Source of the DNA: JACSRF01 sp964504445
GTDB lineage: Bacteria > Chloroflexota > Anaerolineae > Promineifilales > Promineifilaceae
NCBI GenBank assembly: GCA_964504445.1
Contig: CAZDEO010000007.1
Location: 33,047 to 97,046, forward strand
Direction: 5' to 3'
DNA length: 64,000 nucleotides
Part shown: piece by piece, positions 45,371 to 52,970 of the stretch
Layout of the letters: each line of letters opens with the position of its first letter
Numbering within the stretch: the stretch's first letter is position 1
Made by a program: the position numbers and the translations under genes
Notes under the pieces: generated by a model
What the model was told of the DNA's origin: nothing
Database searches by the model: none
Seen by the model: only the letters and a program-made list of their open reading frames with translations

Positions 45371-45808
45371 ATGAAGGTAAGTAGTATTTTGTCTACGAAG
45401 GTAGGGGGCATCATTACTGCTCACCCGGAACAAACTATTCGGGAAGCTGCACGCTTAATGTATGAACGTAACATCGGCGCCGTTGTCATTGTGGATGGGG
45501 CGGGGCATCTGGTAGGCATTCTTTCGGAAAGGGACATTGTGCGCAAGGCGGTTACCCACAATGCGGTGTTTGACATGGCCATCAGCGAGGTGATGACGAA
45601 GGATGTGGTAACGGCCGTGCCCCAGGACGATCTCATGTCTGTCGCCCACACCATGACCGAGCGTCGTTTTCGCCATATGCCCATTTTGGACGATAACGAC
45701 CAGCTTATTGGGATTATTTCGATTGGTGACGTGTTAAAAACCCAGCGCGACCAATATCGGGGTGAAATTGACACCTTGGAAACGCAGCTGATGGCTGACG
45801 AGGAGTAA
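45371..45808 (+). CDS. CBS-pair domain protein
   Basis: 145 residues from the ATG at 45371; AAGGAGC precedes it and the longer frame from 45308 has no ribosome site. Two CBS motifs (REAARLMYERNIGAVVIVDGAGHLVGILSERDIVR and SVAHTMTERRFRHMPILDDNDQLIGIISIGDVL) make one Bateman module. Such stand-alone pairs bind adenine nucleotides and regulate partner enzymes, which are not evident here. Confidence 0.9.
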   Translation: MKVSSILSTKVGGIITAHPEQTIREAARLMYERNIGAVVIVDGAGHLVGILSERDIVRKAVTHNAVFDMAISEVMTKDVVTAVPQDDLMSVAHTMTERRFRHMPILDDNDQLIGIISIGDVLKTQRDQYRGEIDTLETQLMADEE

Positions 45809-45885
45809 CAGGAACCCGTTTACTATTTTCATGCCTATTTCCCGCTGAATTGAACGAGTGAGGGAGCAAAGCAAAGGAGCAAGCA

Positions 45886-47289
45886 ATGTCTAGTGTAGGT
45901 AGTGCAGAGAATCCGCTGCGGGTTGCCATTGTTGGCGCAGGCCCGGCCGGTTTTTATGCGGCGGAGCATTTGTATAAGCAAAAACCGTTAACAGTGCAGG
46001 TGGACATGTATGACCGGCTGCCGACGCCCTTTGGCCTGGTGCGTAATGGGGTAGCGCCGGATCATCAGAAGATTAAGTCGGTGACGGCCGTTTTCCACCG
46101 CACCGCCCAAAAGCCCGGTTTCCGCTTCTTCGGCAATGTAGAGCTGGGCAAAGACGTGAGCGTAGAAGAGCTCCGCCAATACTATCATGCCATCATCTAC
46201 ACCACTGGCGCCCAAACCGACCGCGCCCTAAAAATTCCCGGCGCCGATTTGAAGAACCACCACCCCGCTACAGAATTTGTGGCCTGGTACAACGGCCACC
46301 CCGATTTTCGTGACCTGAAATTTGACCTGTCGCAAGAAAAAGTTGCCGTCATTGGCATTGGGAACGTGGCCATGGATGTAGCCCGCATTTTATGCCGCAC
46401 CCCCGCAGAATTGAAAAAGACGGACATTGCTGATTATGCCCTGGAAGCTCTGAGCCACAGCAACGTCAAAGAAGTCTACATTTTGGGGCGGCGGGGCCCG
46501 GCTCAGGCCGCCTTCACCACGCCGGAAATTAAAGAGTTGGGGGAAATGGAAGATACCGATGTCTTCACCGTTCCCGATGAAGTGACGCTCGATCCTCTCA
46601 GTGAAGAATCACTGGCAGACAGCGCCGACCGGGGTACCCTGCGCAAAGTAGAAATTATCCAGAGCTATGCCAGTAACCAGCCCACGGGCAAATCGCGCAA
46701 ATTGACCGTGCGCTTTTTGGTGTCACCCACGGAGCTGTATGGTGATGAAAACGGCCGTGTGCGAGCCATGCAGTTGGTGCACAACGAACTGTACAAAACC
46801 GACGCCGGCTCTCTGCGCCCCCGCGCCACCGACAAAACAGAAATGCTGGAAGTCGGGCTGGTCTTCCGTTCCATTGGTTACCTGGGGGTTCCCCTGCCCG
46901 GCGTACCCTTCAATAATAGCTGGGGCGTTATTCTCAATGAAGATGGCCGGGTCATTGACCCGGAAAGCAAGCAGCCTGTTACTGGCGAATACACCGCGGG
47001 CTGGATAAAGCGCGGCCCCAGCGGTGTCATTGGCACCAACAAGCCCGATGCCGTCGCTACCGTAGATTTATTGCTGGAAGATTTGGAAAGCGGTAGCCTG
47101 CTGCAACCGATCCATCCCGAACCTGACGCCATCGAAACGCTCATTGCCCAAAGGCAGCCTCATGCTTTTACCTATGCCGACTGGCAGAAGTTGGATGAGC
47201 TGGAAATGGCCGCTGGCGAGGTCCAAGGCCGCCCCCGAGTTAAGTTTACCAGTGTAGAAGAAATGCTGGCGGCGTTAGGTAAAGCTTAG
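45886..47289 (+). CDS. Ferredoxin/adrenodoxin-NADP+ reductase (FprA-like)
   Basis: 467 residues. FAD-binding GAGPAGFYAAEHL at 18-30, NADP-binding VIGIGNVAMDVARIL near 160, and the GRRGPAQAAFT motif of the adrenodoxin reductase family. The C-terminal GWIKRGPSGVIGTNKPDA fits. It transfers electrons from NADPH to a ferredoxin. The adjacent CBS gene might respond to nucleotide level, but a functional link is not shown. A GAGTGAGGGAGCAAAGC stretch precedes the ATG. Confidence 0.92.
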   Translation: MSSVGSAENPLRVAIVGAGPAGFYAAEHLYKQKPLTVQVDMYDRLPTPFGLVRNGVAPDHQKIKSVTAVFHRTAQKPGFRFFGNVELGKDVSVEELRQYYHAIIYTTGAQTDRALKIPGADLKNHHPATEFVAWYNGHPDFRDLKFDLSQEKVAVIGIGNVAMDVARILCRTPAELKKTDIADYALEALSHSNVKEVYILGRRGPAQAAFTTPEIKELGEMEDTDVFTVPDEVTLDPLSEESLADSADRGTLRKVEIIQSYASNQPTGKSRKLTVRFLVSPTELYGDENGRVRAMQLVHNELYKTDAGSLRPRATDKTEMLEVGLVFRSIGYLGVPLPGVPFNNSWGVILNEDGRVIDPESKQPVTGEYTAGWIKRGPSGVIGTNKPDAVATVDLLLEDLESGSLLQPIHPEPDAIETLIAQRQPHAFTYADWQKLDELEMAAGEVQGRPRVKFTSVEEMLAALGKA

Positions 47290-47303
47290 TAACCACCCCA
47301 GAC

Positions 47304-47340
47304 TGGAGACTGGAGTCATTTTCCCAGCCTCCAGTCTCCA
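47304..47340. repeat. TGGAGACTGGAG/CTCCAGTCTCCA inverted repeat
   Basis: The 12-base arms at 47304-47315 and 47329-47340 are perfect inverted copies, 7 bases before the RNase H start. They belong to the same family as 31739-31781 and 63954-63987. Confidence 0.7.
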
Positions 47341-47347
47341 ACTCCTG

Positions 47348-48229
47348 ATGAAAGTCACCATTTACAGCGACGGCGGCGCAGACCCCAACCCTGGCATTGG
47401 GGGATGGGCGGCCATTTTACGCTATGGCGGTCATGAAAAAGTGCTGTCGGGCAATGATCCCAACACCACCAACAACCGTATGGAGCTGCAAGCCGCTATT
47501 TCGGCGCTGCGGGCTTTGAAACGGCCGTGCACCATCGAATTCCATACCGATTCCGAATACCTGCGCAAAGGCATCACCACATGGATCGAAAAATGGGCGG
47601 CTAAAAATTGGCGGCTCAAGGGGGGCAAGCCGGTCTCCAACGCCGACCTGTGGCAAGAACTCTGGGCCTTGGTGCAGCAGCACGACATTGACTGGCACTG
47701 GGTGAAAGGTCATGCCGGCAACCAGCTTAACGAACGGGTAGATGACCTGGCGCGGCAAGCTCGCTTGAAAATTACCCCCACGATCAAACCGGACAAAAAC
47801 ATCCCCCGCCTATACGTCCGCGCTTCTTGCAAAGGCAACCCCGGCCCCGGCGGCTGGGGCGTGGTCTTAGAAAAAGGGGATGATACGGAGCAAGCCAGTG
47901 GGACTGCGCTTAATACCACCAACAACCGCATGGAGGTAACGGCCGTGATCGAAGCCCTCCTGATGCTCCCCCCCGGCAGCCCGGCCCAGCTTTTCACCAC
48001 CTCCGATTACGTTTACCAGGGCATCACCCAATGGATTCACGGCTGGCGGCGACGCAACTGGCAAAAAAAAGATGGGCAGCCCATTGCCAACGCGGACCTG
48101 TGGCAAGCCCTGGATCAGCTATCTGCCAACTACGCCATTCGCTGGGTCAACGCCAAAAAACTGCCAGAGCCGTCACGCGCTCTGGCAGAAGCCGCCCAAC
48201 TTGCGGCAAACGCTGCGGCCATCGCCTGA
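47348..48229 (+). CDS. Tandem RNase HI with a degenerate second domain
   Basis: 293 residues in two RNase H folds. Domain 1 (1-140) keeps the catalytic set D8 (YSDGG), E46 (MEL), D68 (HTDSE), H122 (KGHAG) and D132 (ERVDD). Domain 2 (about 153-285) keeps the fold and the TNNRME motif (E196), but D8 aligns with R158 (YVRAS), D68 with T218, and both the His loop and the final Asp are lost. Domain 2 is therefore likely inactive and may bind hybrid or help dimerise. Domain 1 would degrade the RNA strand of RNA-DNA hybrids. The frame is intact. Confidence 0.9.
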   Translation: MKVTIYSDGGADPNPGIGGWAAILRYGGHEKVLSGNDPNTTNNRMELQAAISALRALKRPCTIEFHTDSEYLRKGITTWIEKWAAKNWRLKGGKPVSNADLWQELWALVQQHDIDWHWVKGHAGNQLNERVDDLARQARLKITPTIKPDKNIPRLYVRASCKGNPGPGGWGVVLEKGDDTEQASGTALNTTNNRMEVTAVIEALLMLPPGSPAQLFTTSDYVYQGITQWIHGWRRRNWQKKDGQPIANADLWQALDQLSANYAIRWVNAKKLPEPSRALAEAAQLAANAAAIA

Positions 48230-48451
48230 TTATTCCGCATCCCGCACATAGCGGCAGGTAGCATGCAAAAATGCGAACTCGCCCACCGGGGGCATCAACT
48301 CCATAACTTCCACAATTTCAAACACCCGGCCATCAAAATGTACCTCACCGCCAACCACCGGTTCCTCATCCACATTCATGATGGCCCCAGGATGCTTGCC
48401 TCCCAACACCACGTAACTTACTTTGTAGTAGGAAACACCTTCTCTCATCAT
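48230..48451 (-). CDS. Small conserved-looking protein of unknown function
   Basis: 73 residues, mainly beta (KVSYVVLGGKHPGAIMNVDEEPVVGGEVHFDGRVFEIVEVMEL). GGAG is 5 bases before the ATG, and the gene starts 6 bases after the cNMP-binding gene stop, so it is probably a real second gene of that operon. Its stop abuts the stop of the RNase H gene with no spare base. No family is recognised. Confidence 0.65.
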   Translation of the reverse strand: MMREGVSYYKVSYVVLGGKHPGAIMNVDEEPVVGGEVHFDGRVFEIVEVMELMPPVGEFAFLHATCRYVRDAE

Positions 48452-48457
48452 GAACTC

Positions 48458-48898
48458 CTATAACTCAGCCAGATTACGATGGCGCAGCTTAAACGATAAA
48501 TCAATGGCCATGTTGCGCATGACCACATAGCCAATATGATTATTTTCCTGGCATAAGCGGTGAAAATCGCCACTTTCAATCAAATAAAGCGTAGCGCCCT
48601 CTTTTGTGGCCCGCACCGAAGCAGACCGGTACCCCTGGTCAATGAGGGCCATTTCCCCAATGACTTGCCCTTTGCCCAGCACCACCAGGCTACGTGCATC
48701 TTCTAAACCTTGAATATATACCTCTGCGGCTCCCTCAGCGACAACGTACATTTCTGTACCTGTTGTATTTTGCTCTAAAATGATTTTTCCAGAACCGATA
48801 GTCACCTCATGACAAATTGCGGCAATAGCAGCTCGTTCAGGCTCGCTCAGACCATTAAAAAGCTGAACCCGCTTAAATAATTCGATAGATACCGGCAT
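48458..48898 (-). CDS. Cyclic nucleotide-binding domain protein without a DNA-binding domain
   Basis: 146 residues from ATG at 48898, chosen because GGAGG is 6 bases before; the longer frame to 48928 has none. It is a CAP-ED fold: ILEQNTTGTEMYVVAEGAAEVYIQG, then VLGKGQVIGEMALIDQGYRSASVRATKEGATLYLIE, with the Glu-x-Ala-Leu and Arg-Ser-Ala phosphate-binding cassette. It stops after the C-helix and lacks the helix-turn-helix of CRP. It may act as a single-domain effector. A promoter upstream may have the TGG-extended -10s near 48981-49002. Confidence 0.85.
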   Translation of the reverse strand: MPVSIELFKRVQLFNGLSEPERAAIAAICHEVTIGSGKIILEQNTTGTEMYVVAEGAAEVYIQGLEDARSLVVLGKGQVIGEMALIDQGYRSASVRATKEGATLYLIESGDFHRLCQENNHIGYVVMRNMAIDLSFKLRHRNLAEL

Positions 48899-49017
48899 AC
48901 TGGCCTCCTTAAATAGAGATGCATCCAACTTGTACTACCTGACTGACTTGTTAAATTTACAGCGCGGCGGTCAGGTTTGAAGAATACCATTGCATTTTAC
49001 CATAATCAGACAAATTA

Positions 49018-49045
49018 TTGACTTTTGAAAGGCAAATGATAAAAT
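49018..49045 (+). promoter_or_regulatory. Promoter of tRNA-Leu
   Basis: TTGACT (49018-49023), 16-base spacer, TAAAAT (49040-49045) with an extended TGA before it. The tRNA starts 15 bases after the -10. Confidence 0.75.
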
Positions 49046-49059
49046 CCCGATCTCTCTGA

Positions 49060-49143
<84 letters not shown>

Positions 49144-49150
49144 TGTAATC

Positions 49151-49181
49151 AAGCCCAACCAAAATCAGGTTGGGCTTTTTT
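49151..49181 (+). terminator. Rho-independent terminator of tRNA-Leu
   Basis: AAGCCCAACC, a 7-base loop and GGTTGGGCTT, followed by a T-run. Confidence 0.92.
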
Positions 49182-49217
49182 ATTGTTTATTGCCTTTTAC
49201 CCTTCGATAACTGTTGT

Positions 49218-49245
49218 TTGAGAAATACCCCACAATCGGTATAAT
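49218..49245 (+). promoter_or_regulatory. Promoter of the membrane repeat-helix gene
   Basis: TTGAGA (49218-49223), 16-base spacer and TATAAT (49240-49245), 43 bases before the ATG. Confidence 0.8.
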
Positions 49246-49287
49246 GGGGAGGCGAAATACCCAAAACCACAAGAGGGATACATACAC

Positions 49288-50337
49288 ATGTCAATTTTTC
49301 TCATTGCCGTAGGGATCATCATTGGAATCATCGTCATTGGGGCGATCCTGGCTTTTGTCGTGGCCCGTTTTGACCGTGCTGTCGAGGAAAATAAGGTTGA
49401 ACTAGAGAAAGATGGGCAGGGATACAACCCCGCGCTTACCTTGGGGTATGCCATTAAAGTTTCTGCCGATCCGGAAGAGCAGGTAAAAGAAGCGCGCCGG
49501 TTGGCGGCGCAGCAGGCTGCTGCTTTACCCCGGGGGGGGAATATGGGTATTGGTCGCCTGGGGCAGCCTTCTGATTTGCGTACGGCGTATCAAGGAGCCA
49601 AACAAGATCCCTGGACGGCCGCAAAAATAGCTGTCGTTCATGGTTGGGATGGCGTGCGCTTAGGGCCTGGGGCAGCAACGGCCGTTGCCGCCGCACCCAC
49701 CGCTGCTCAGGCAGCGGCAGCGCCTGCTGAAAGCGGTGAAATTGAGCTTGTCCCCGGCAAAGATTATCCGGTTATTGAGATCACCGATGACATGAGCCCC
49801 GCCGATATACGGAAAGCGCGTATTGCCAACGCCAAAGCCAAATCTCAGGCGATGAAAGCGGCAAAGGCGGCTGGCACCCCGGCGGCAGCTCCCGCCACAC
49901 CCGCTGCTGCAGCGCCAGTCGCTGTTGCTGCCCCCGCCCCCGCTGCTGTGGGCATTCCCGAACCCAACTACATTGAGATCACCGACAGCATGTCGCCCGA
50001 TGAGGTGCGTAAAGCGCGCATCCAAAACTCCAAAGAGCGCTCCAAGTACAATAAAGCCCTGAAGGCCGCGGGTATTGACCCTGGCGCTGCGGATGCGCCC
50101 ACCACGCCCGCCCCAGCTGCCTCAGCGCCAGAGGCCTCGCCCGCCCCTGCCCCAGCGGCGGTTGGTGGCGCAGATAGCGCCGCCCTGGCAGGTATTCCCA
50201 AGCCAGACTACATTGAGATCACCGATGACATGTCCCCGGACGAAATTCGTAAAGCGCGCATTAACAATTCCAAAGAGCGCTCTAAGTACAATAAAGCCCT
50301 GAAAGCCGCGGGCATTGACCCTGCCACAGTGGAATAA
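49288..50337 (+). CDS. Membrane-anchored protein with three EITDxMSPxE repeats
   Basis: 349 residues. One N-terminal TM helix (FLIAVGIIIGIIVIGAILAFVVARF). Three copies of about 40 residues (near 155-190, 220-265 and 305-345) share IEITDxMSPxxIRKARIxNxKxKSxxxKALKAAGI. Ala/Pro-rich linkers separate them. The second and third are nearly identical also in DNA, so a recent duplication or conversion is likely. The repeat looks amphipathic and basic. No known domain is recognised; it may be a cytoplasmic scaffold or adaptor tethered to the membrane. An RBS-like GAGGG is 12 bases before the ATG. Confidence 0.75.
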   Translation: MSIFLIAVGIIIGIIVIGAILAFVVARFDRAVEENKVELEKDGQGYNPALTLGYAIKVSADPEEQVKEARRLAAQQAAALPRGGNMGIGRLGQPSDLRTAYQGAKQDPWTAAKIAVVHGWDGVRLGPGAATAVAAAPTAAQAAAAPAESGEIELVPGKDYPVIEITDDMSPADIRKARIANAKAKSQAMKAAKAAGTPAAAPATPAAAAPVAVAAPAPAAVGIPEPNYIEITDSMSPDEVRKARIQNSKERSKYNKALKAAGIDPGAADAPTTPAPAASAPEASPAPAPAAVGGADSAALAGIPKPDYIEITDDMSPDEIRKARINNSKERSKYNKALKAAGIDPATVE

Positions 50338-50489
50338 ACGGCCGTCTACGCCACCCCTGCTCAACAATACAAGCGCCTGGGCTGGCAATGCCTGGGCGTT
50401 TTGTTTTGGGGAAAACGGCCGTTTCCCCCCCTCTTGATTTACAGCCAAACCTTGCTATCCTTATGCCAAATCGAAAGGGTTTCTGAGCC

Positions 50490-51716
50490 GTGATAATGCA
50501 CAAATTACTTCCCCTGATCCGCGCGGTTGGCGGACGACTCATTGCCATCTCCTTCGGTATACTCACAGCCTGGCTGCTACTAGAAATCTTGTTGCGCCTC
50601 TTTTACCCCGCCCTGCCCTTCATTCTCAAGTCCCCCCTGCGTGAAATTTACGTCACCCCCTTTAGCGACAAAAAATTGCTACCGCCCCCCATAATTCTGG
50701 ATGATCGTGATTACCAGCACGTCATCCGCAACCACGCCGTCAACGACCTACAATATTTTGTGCCCGATGTGCCTCTGCACGTGACCACCTCCAATTGGCT
50801 CGATCCCAACTCCCACGTTGGCTTTCGCGTGCCCACCCCTGACTGGGAACCCCACTGGCCCGTAGACGCCCTCTTTATTGGCGATTCCTTCACCTTTTGC
50901 TTTACCGAATACGAAGATTGTTGGGTACAGATATTGGCCGATAAGTACGCCATGAGCGTCGTGAACATGGGACAAGGGGCTACTGGCAGCATTGGTCAAC
51001 TGCACTTGCTACGCAAGTTTGGCTTGCTTAATGAACCCCGTTTCGTTGTTTGGCAATGGTACGGCAACGACTTTAACGAAGATTACGGAATGGCAACCAC
51101 TTATTTAGGCATGGAGCCGGTTGAACCCCCAACTCCAAAACCAGACAAGGCCCCACGCACGCCGCTGCAGCAATGGCTCAGCGCCAACTCCGCTGCATAC
51201 GTGATTGTCGACTTTTTTCGCAGCTCCGAGGCCGAGCAGTACCAATATACCCGCTTTATTGACCCATTTCATGTGGTCGATGGCGACGTGGATATTGAAT
51301 TTGGCCGCCAGGTAACCATTGTGGGGCAAGACCTGAGCCTGCGCCGCAACCAGGTCGGGCTGGAGCTTAGCAAACAAGCCATCCGCGAGGGGTATGACTT
51401 CTTAACTGCAGCGGGCGTGCCGTTGGTACTGGTCCTGCTGCCTACCAAGGAAGAGGTGTACGCCCATCTGACAGAACCGGTGCTAGGTGAAGGGGTGCTA
51501 CACGCCCTGGGTGAAGGGCGGACGCAAATGCGGGAGTTTTATGAAGGGGAGGGCTATGTGTGGTTGGATGCTACCGAGGCGCTCTCTACGGCCGCAAAAG
51601 CAGGCCAACAGCTATATTTTAAAGAGGACAATCACCTGAATCCCAACGGAAATGCTGTTTTAGCAGACGTTGTATGGGCGTTTCTGGTGAAGCAGGGTTT
51701 GATGGCGGAAAAGTAG
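50490..51716 (+). CDS. SGNH-hydrolase-like membrane protein
   Basis: 408 residues. One TM helix near 15-35 anchors a GDSL/SGNH domain: block I GDSFTF (Ser nucleophile), block II GQGATGS, block III YGND, and block V DNHLNPNGN (Asp and His). It may remove or add acetyl groups on surface glycans or act on lipids. The start may be GTG 50490 or ATG 50496; neither has a strong SD. It lies upstream of a cluster of glycosyltransferases, which fits a surface polysaccharide role. Confidence 0.78.
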   Translation: MIMHKLLPLIRAVGGRLIAISFGILTAWLLLEILLRLFYPALPFILKSPLREIYVTPFSDKKLLPPPIILDDRDYQHVIRNHAVNDLQYFVPDVPLHVTTSNWLDPNSHVGFRVPTPDWEPHWPVDALFIGDSFTFCFTEYEDCWVQILADKYAMSVVNMGQGATGSIGQLHLLRKFGLLNEPRFVVWQWYGNDFNEDYGMATTYLGMEPVEPPTPKPDKAPRTPLQQWLSANSAAYVIVDFFRSSEAEQYQYTRFIDPFHVVDGDVDIEFGRQVTIVGQDLSLRRNQVGLELSKQAIREGYDFLTAAGVPLVLVLLPTKEEVYAHLTEPVLGEGVLHALGEGRTQMREFYEGEGYVWLDATEALSTAAKAGQQLYFKEDNHLNPNGNAVLADVVWAFLVKQGLMAEK

Positions 51717-51731
51717 CTGCCATCTCAACCA

Positions 51732-52964
51732 TTACCCTCGCCGCTGCGCCCGCCAAAGGCGCAGTTGGTCCCCATACCAGCGCCAAACATGGAGCTTCAG
51801 CCACAAAGTTACTAAAAACAACACGCTGTTGGCCCATAATAGGGTGCCCATGCTGGCATAGGCCCGCCGGTCACCCACCCAGGCAAAAAACAGCATGGAG
51901 GCCAGCAGCATTGAAATTAAAATGCCCAAGCTGCCAAACCATGTCTTTCTCCCGCCCTCTTGCCACAGGTGTGCCAGCAAAAAGACCTGCACAAAAGGTA
52001 AAAATACAAAATAATGAGGCCACGAAGTCTCCGTAACAAAGGGCAGGGCCAGGAACAAGATGGTTAAAAACCATTGGTCGGCTCTTGGTTGTTGTTGGCA
52101 CACAAGGGCAACGGCCGTCAGCCCCCCAACACCCGCTATAACCAACCCCACTACCTGCCACAGCAGGCGCGGGCTGCTGGTTTGCCACACATTCTCCGCC
52201 AGCCGGTTCATCACATTGGCCAAATATTGGGAATTGAGGTCACGCAGCATCCAGGTGGTGCGCGCGTGGGCAATGCGTTGACTGACGGTCTGGTAGAACT
52301 CCCAGTTGGTCTCCCACCCCAAGACGAGAATGGGCACGATGATGACGAAAACCGCTACGCTGCCCAGCAGCACCAGCAGCAGCCGCCACTCTTTACGCAG
52401 CAAAAAGTAGAGGGCAAAAAGGATGGCGTAATATTTGACGGCCGTTGCTAACCCCAAAAGCACCGCCGCCGCCCCTTTATACCCCCGGTGATACAGGTGA
52501 AAGGCAGCAAAAATCAATCCCGTGATGAGAATGCTTACCTGCCCCCACTTGAGATTGTGCATGACAGGCATACTGAGCAGCACCAAAGCCACGTACAGCA
52601 GCGCCAGAGCGGGCTGCTTTTGGCGAAAATATCCCACCGGAAGCAGCAACAGCAACAGGCTGCCAAATTGAAAGAGGCCCCAGAGAAGAACGGCCGTTTC
52701 CAATGAAAACAACCCAAACCCCGCCAAAAAAATGGCAAAAAACGACGTGTAAAAATACCCGTTGCTGGGCTGCCCCGTATCAAACAACGCCTGCCCTGTA
52801 GGGTAATATTGGCGCGTAAAGTCACAAAACAACTCGTCACAATGGTCTATTGCCTGCACCAGCGCCGCCACGCTGCCCCAAACCTGCCAATAGAACAAAA
52901 CCCCTGCGCTAAAAACAAGCGTTGTCACCAGCACCCAAAACCAGGCAGATTTTAGCCGCAGCAT
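51732..52964 (-). CDS. GT87-family (DUF2029) membrane glycosyltransferase
   Basis: 410 residues, about 9-10 TM helices. The LFCDFTRQYYPTGQAL start with an Asp near the first loop and the KWGQVSILITGLIFAAF...KGAAAVLLGLATAVKYYAILF segment are typical of the GT87/DUF2029 mannosyltransferase group. It uses a polyprenyl-phosphate sugar donor. It is second in an operon: its ATG is 6 bases after the stop of the upstream gene. Confidence 0.83.
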   Translation of the reverse strand: MLRLKSAWFWVLVTTLVFSAGVLFYWQVWGSVAALVQAIDHCDELFCDFTRQYYPTGQALFDTGQPSNGYFYTSFFAIFLAGFGLFSLETAVLLWGLFQFGSLLLLLLPVGYFRQKQPALALLYVALVLLSMPVMHNLKWGQVSILITGLIFAAFHLYHRGYKGAAAVLLGLATAVKYYAILFALYFLLRKEWRLLLVLLGSVAVFVIIVPILVLGWETNWEFYQTVSQRIAHARTTWMLRDLNSQYLANVMNRLAENVWQTSSPRLLWQVVGLVIAGVGGLTAVALVCQQQPRADQWFLTILFLALPFVTETSWPHYFVFLPFVQVFLLAHLWQEGGRKTWFGSLGILISMLLASMLFFAWVGDRRAYASMGTLLWANSVLFLVTLWLKLHVWRWYGDQLRLWRAQRRG

Positions 52965-52970
52965 ACTCTC

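Noticed and set aside
48263..48463. Plus-strand 66-codon frame opposite the small gene after the cNMP-binding gene
   Set aside because: The minus-strand frame has an SD site and operon spacing. This one has neither.
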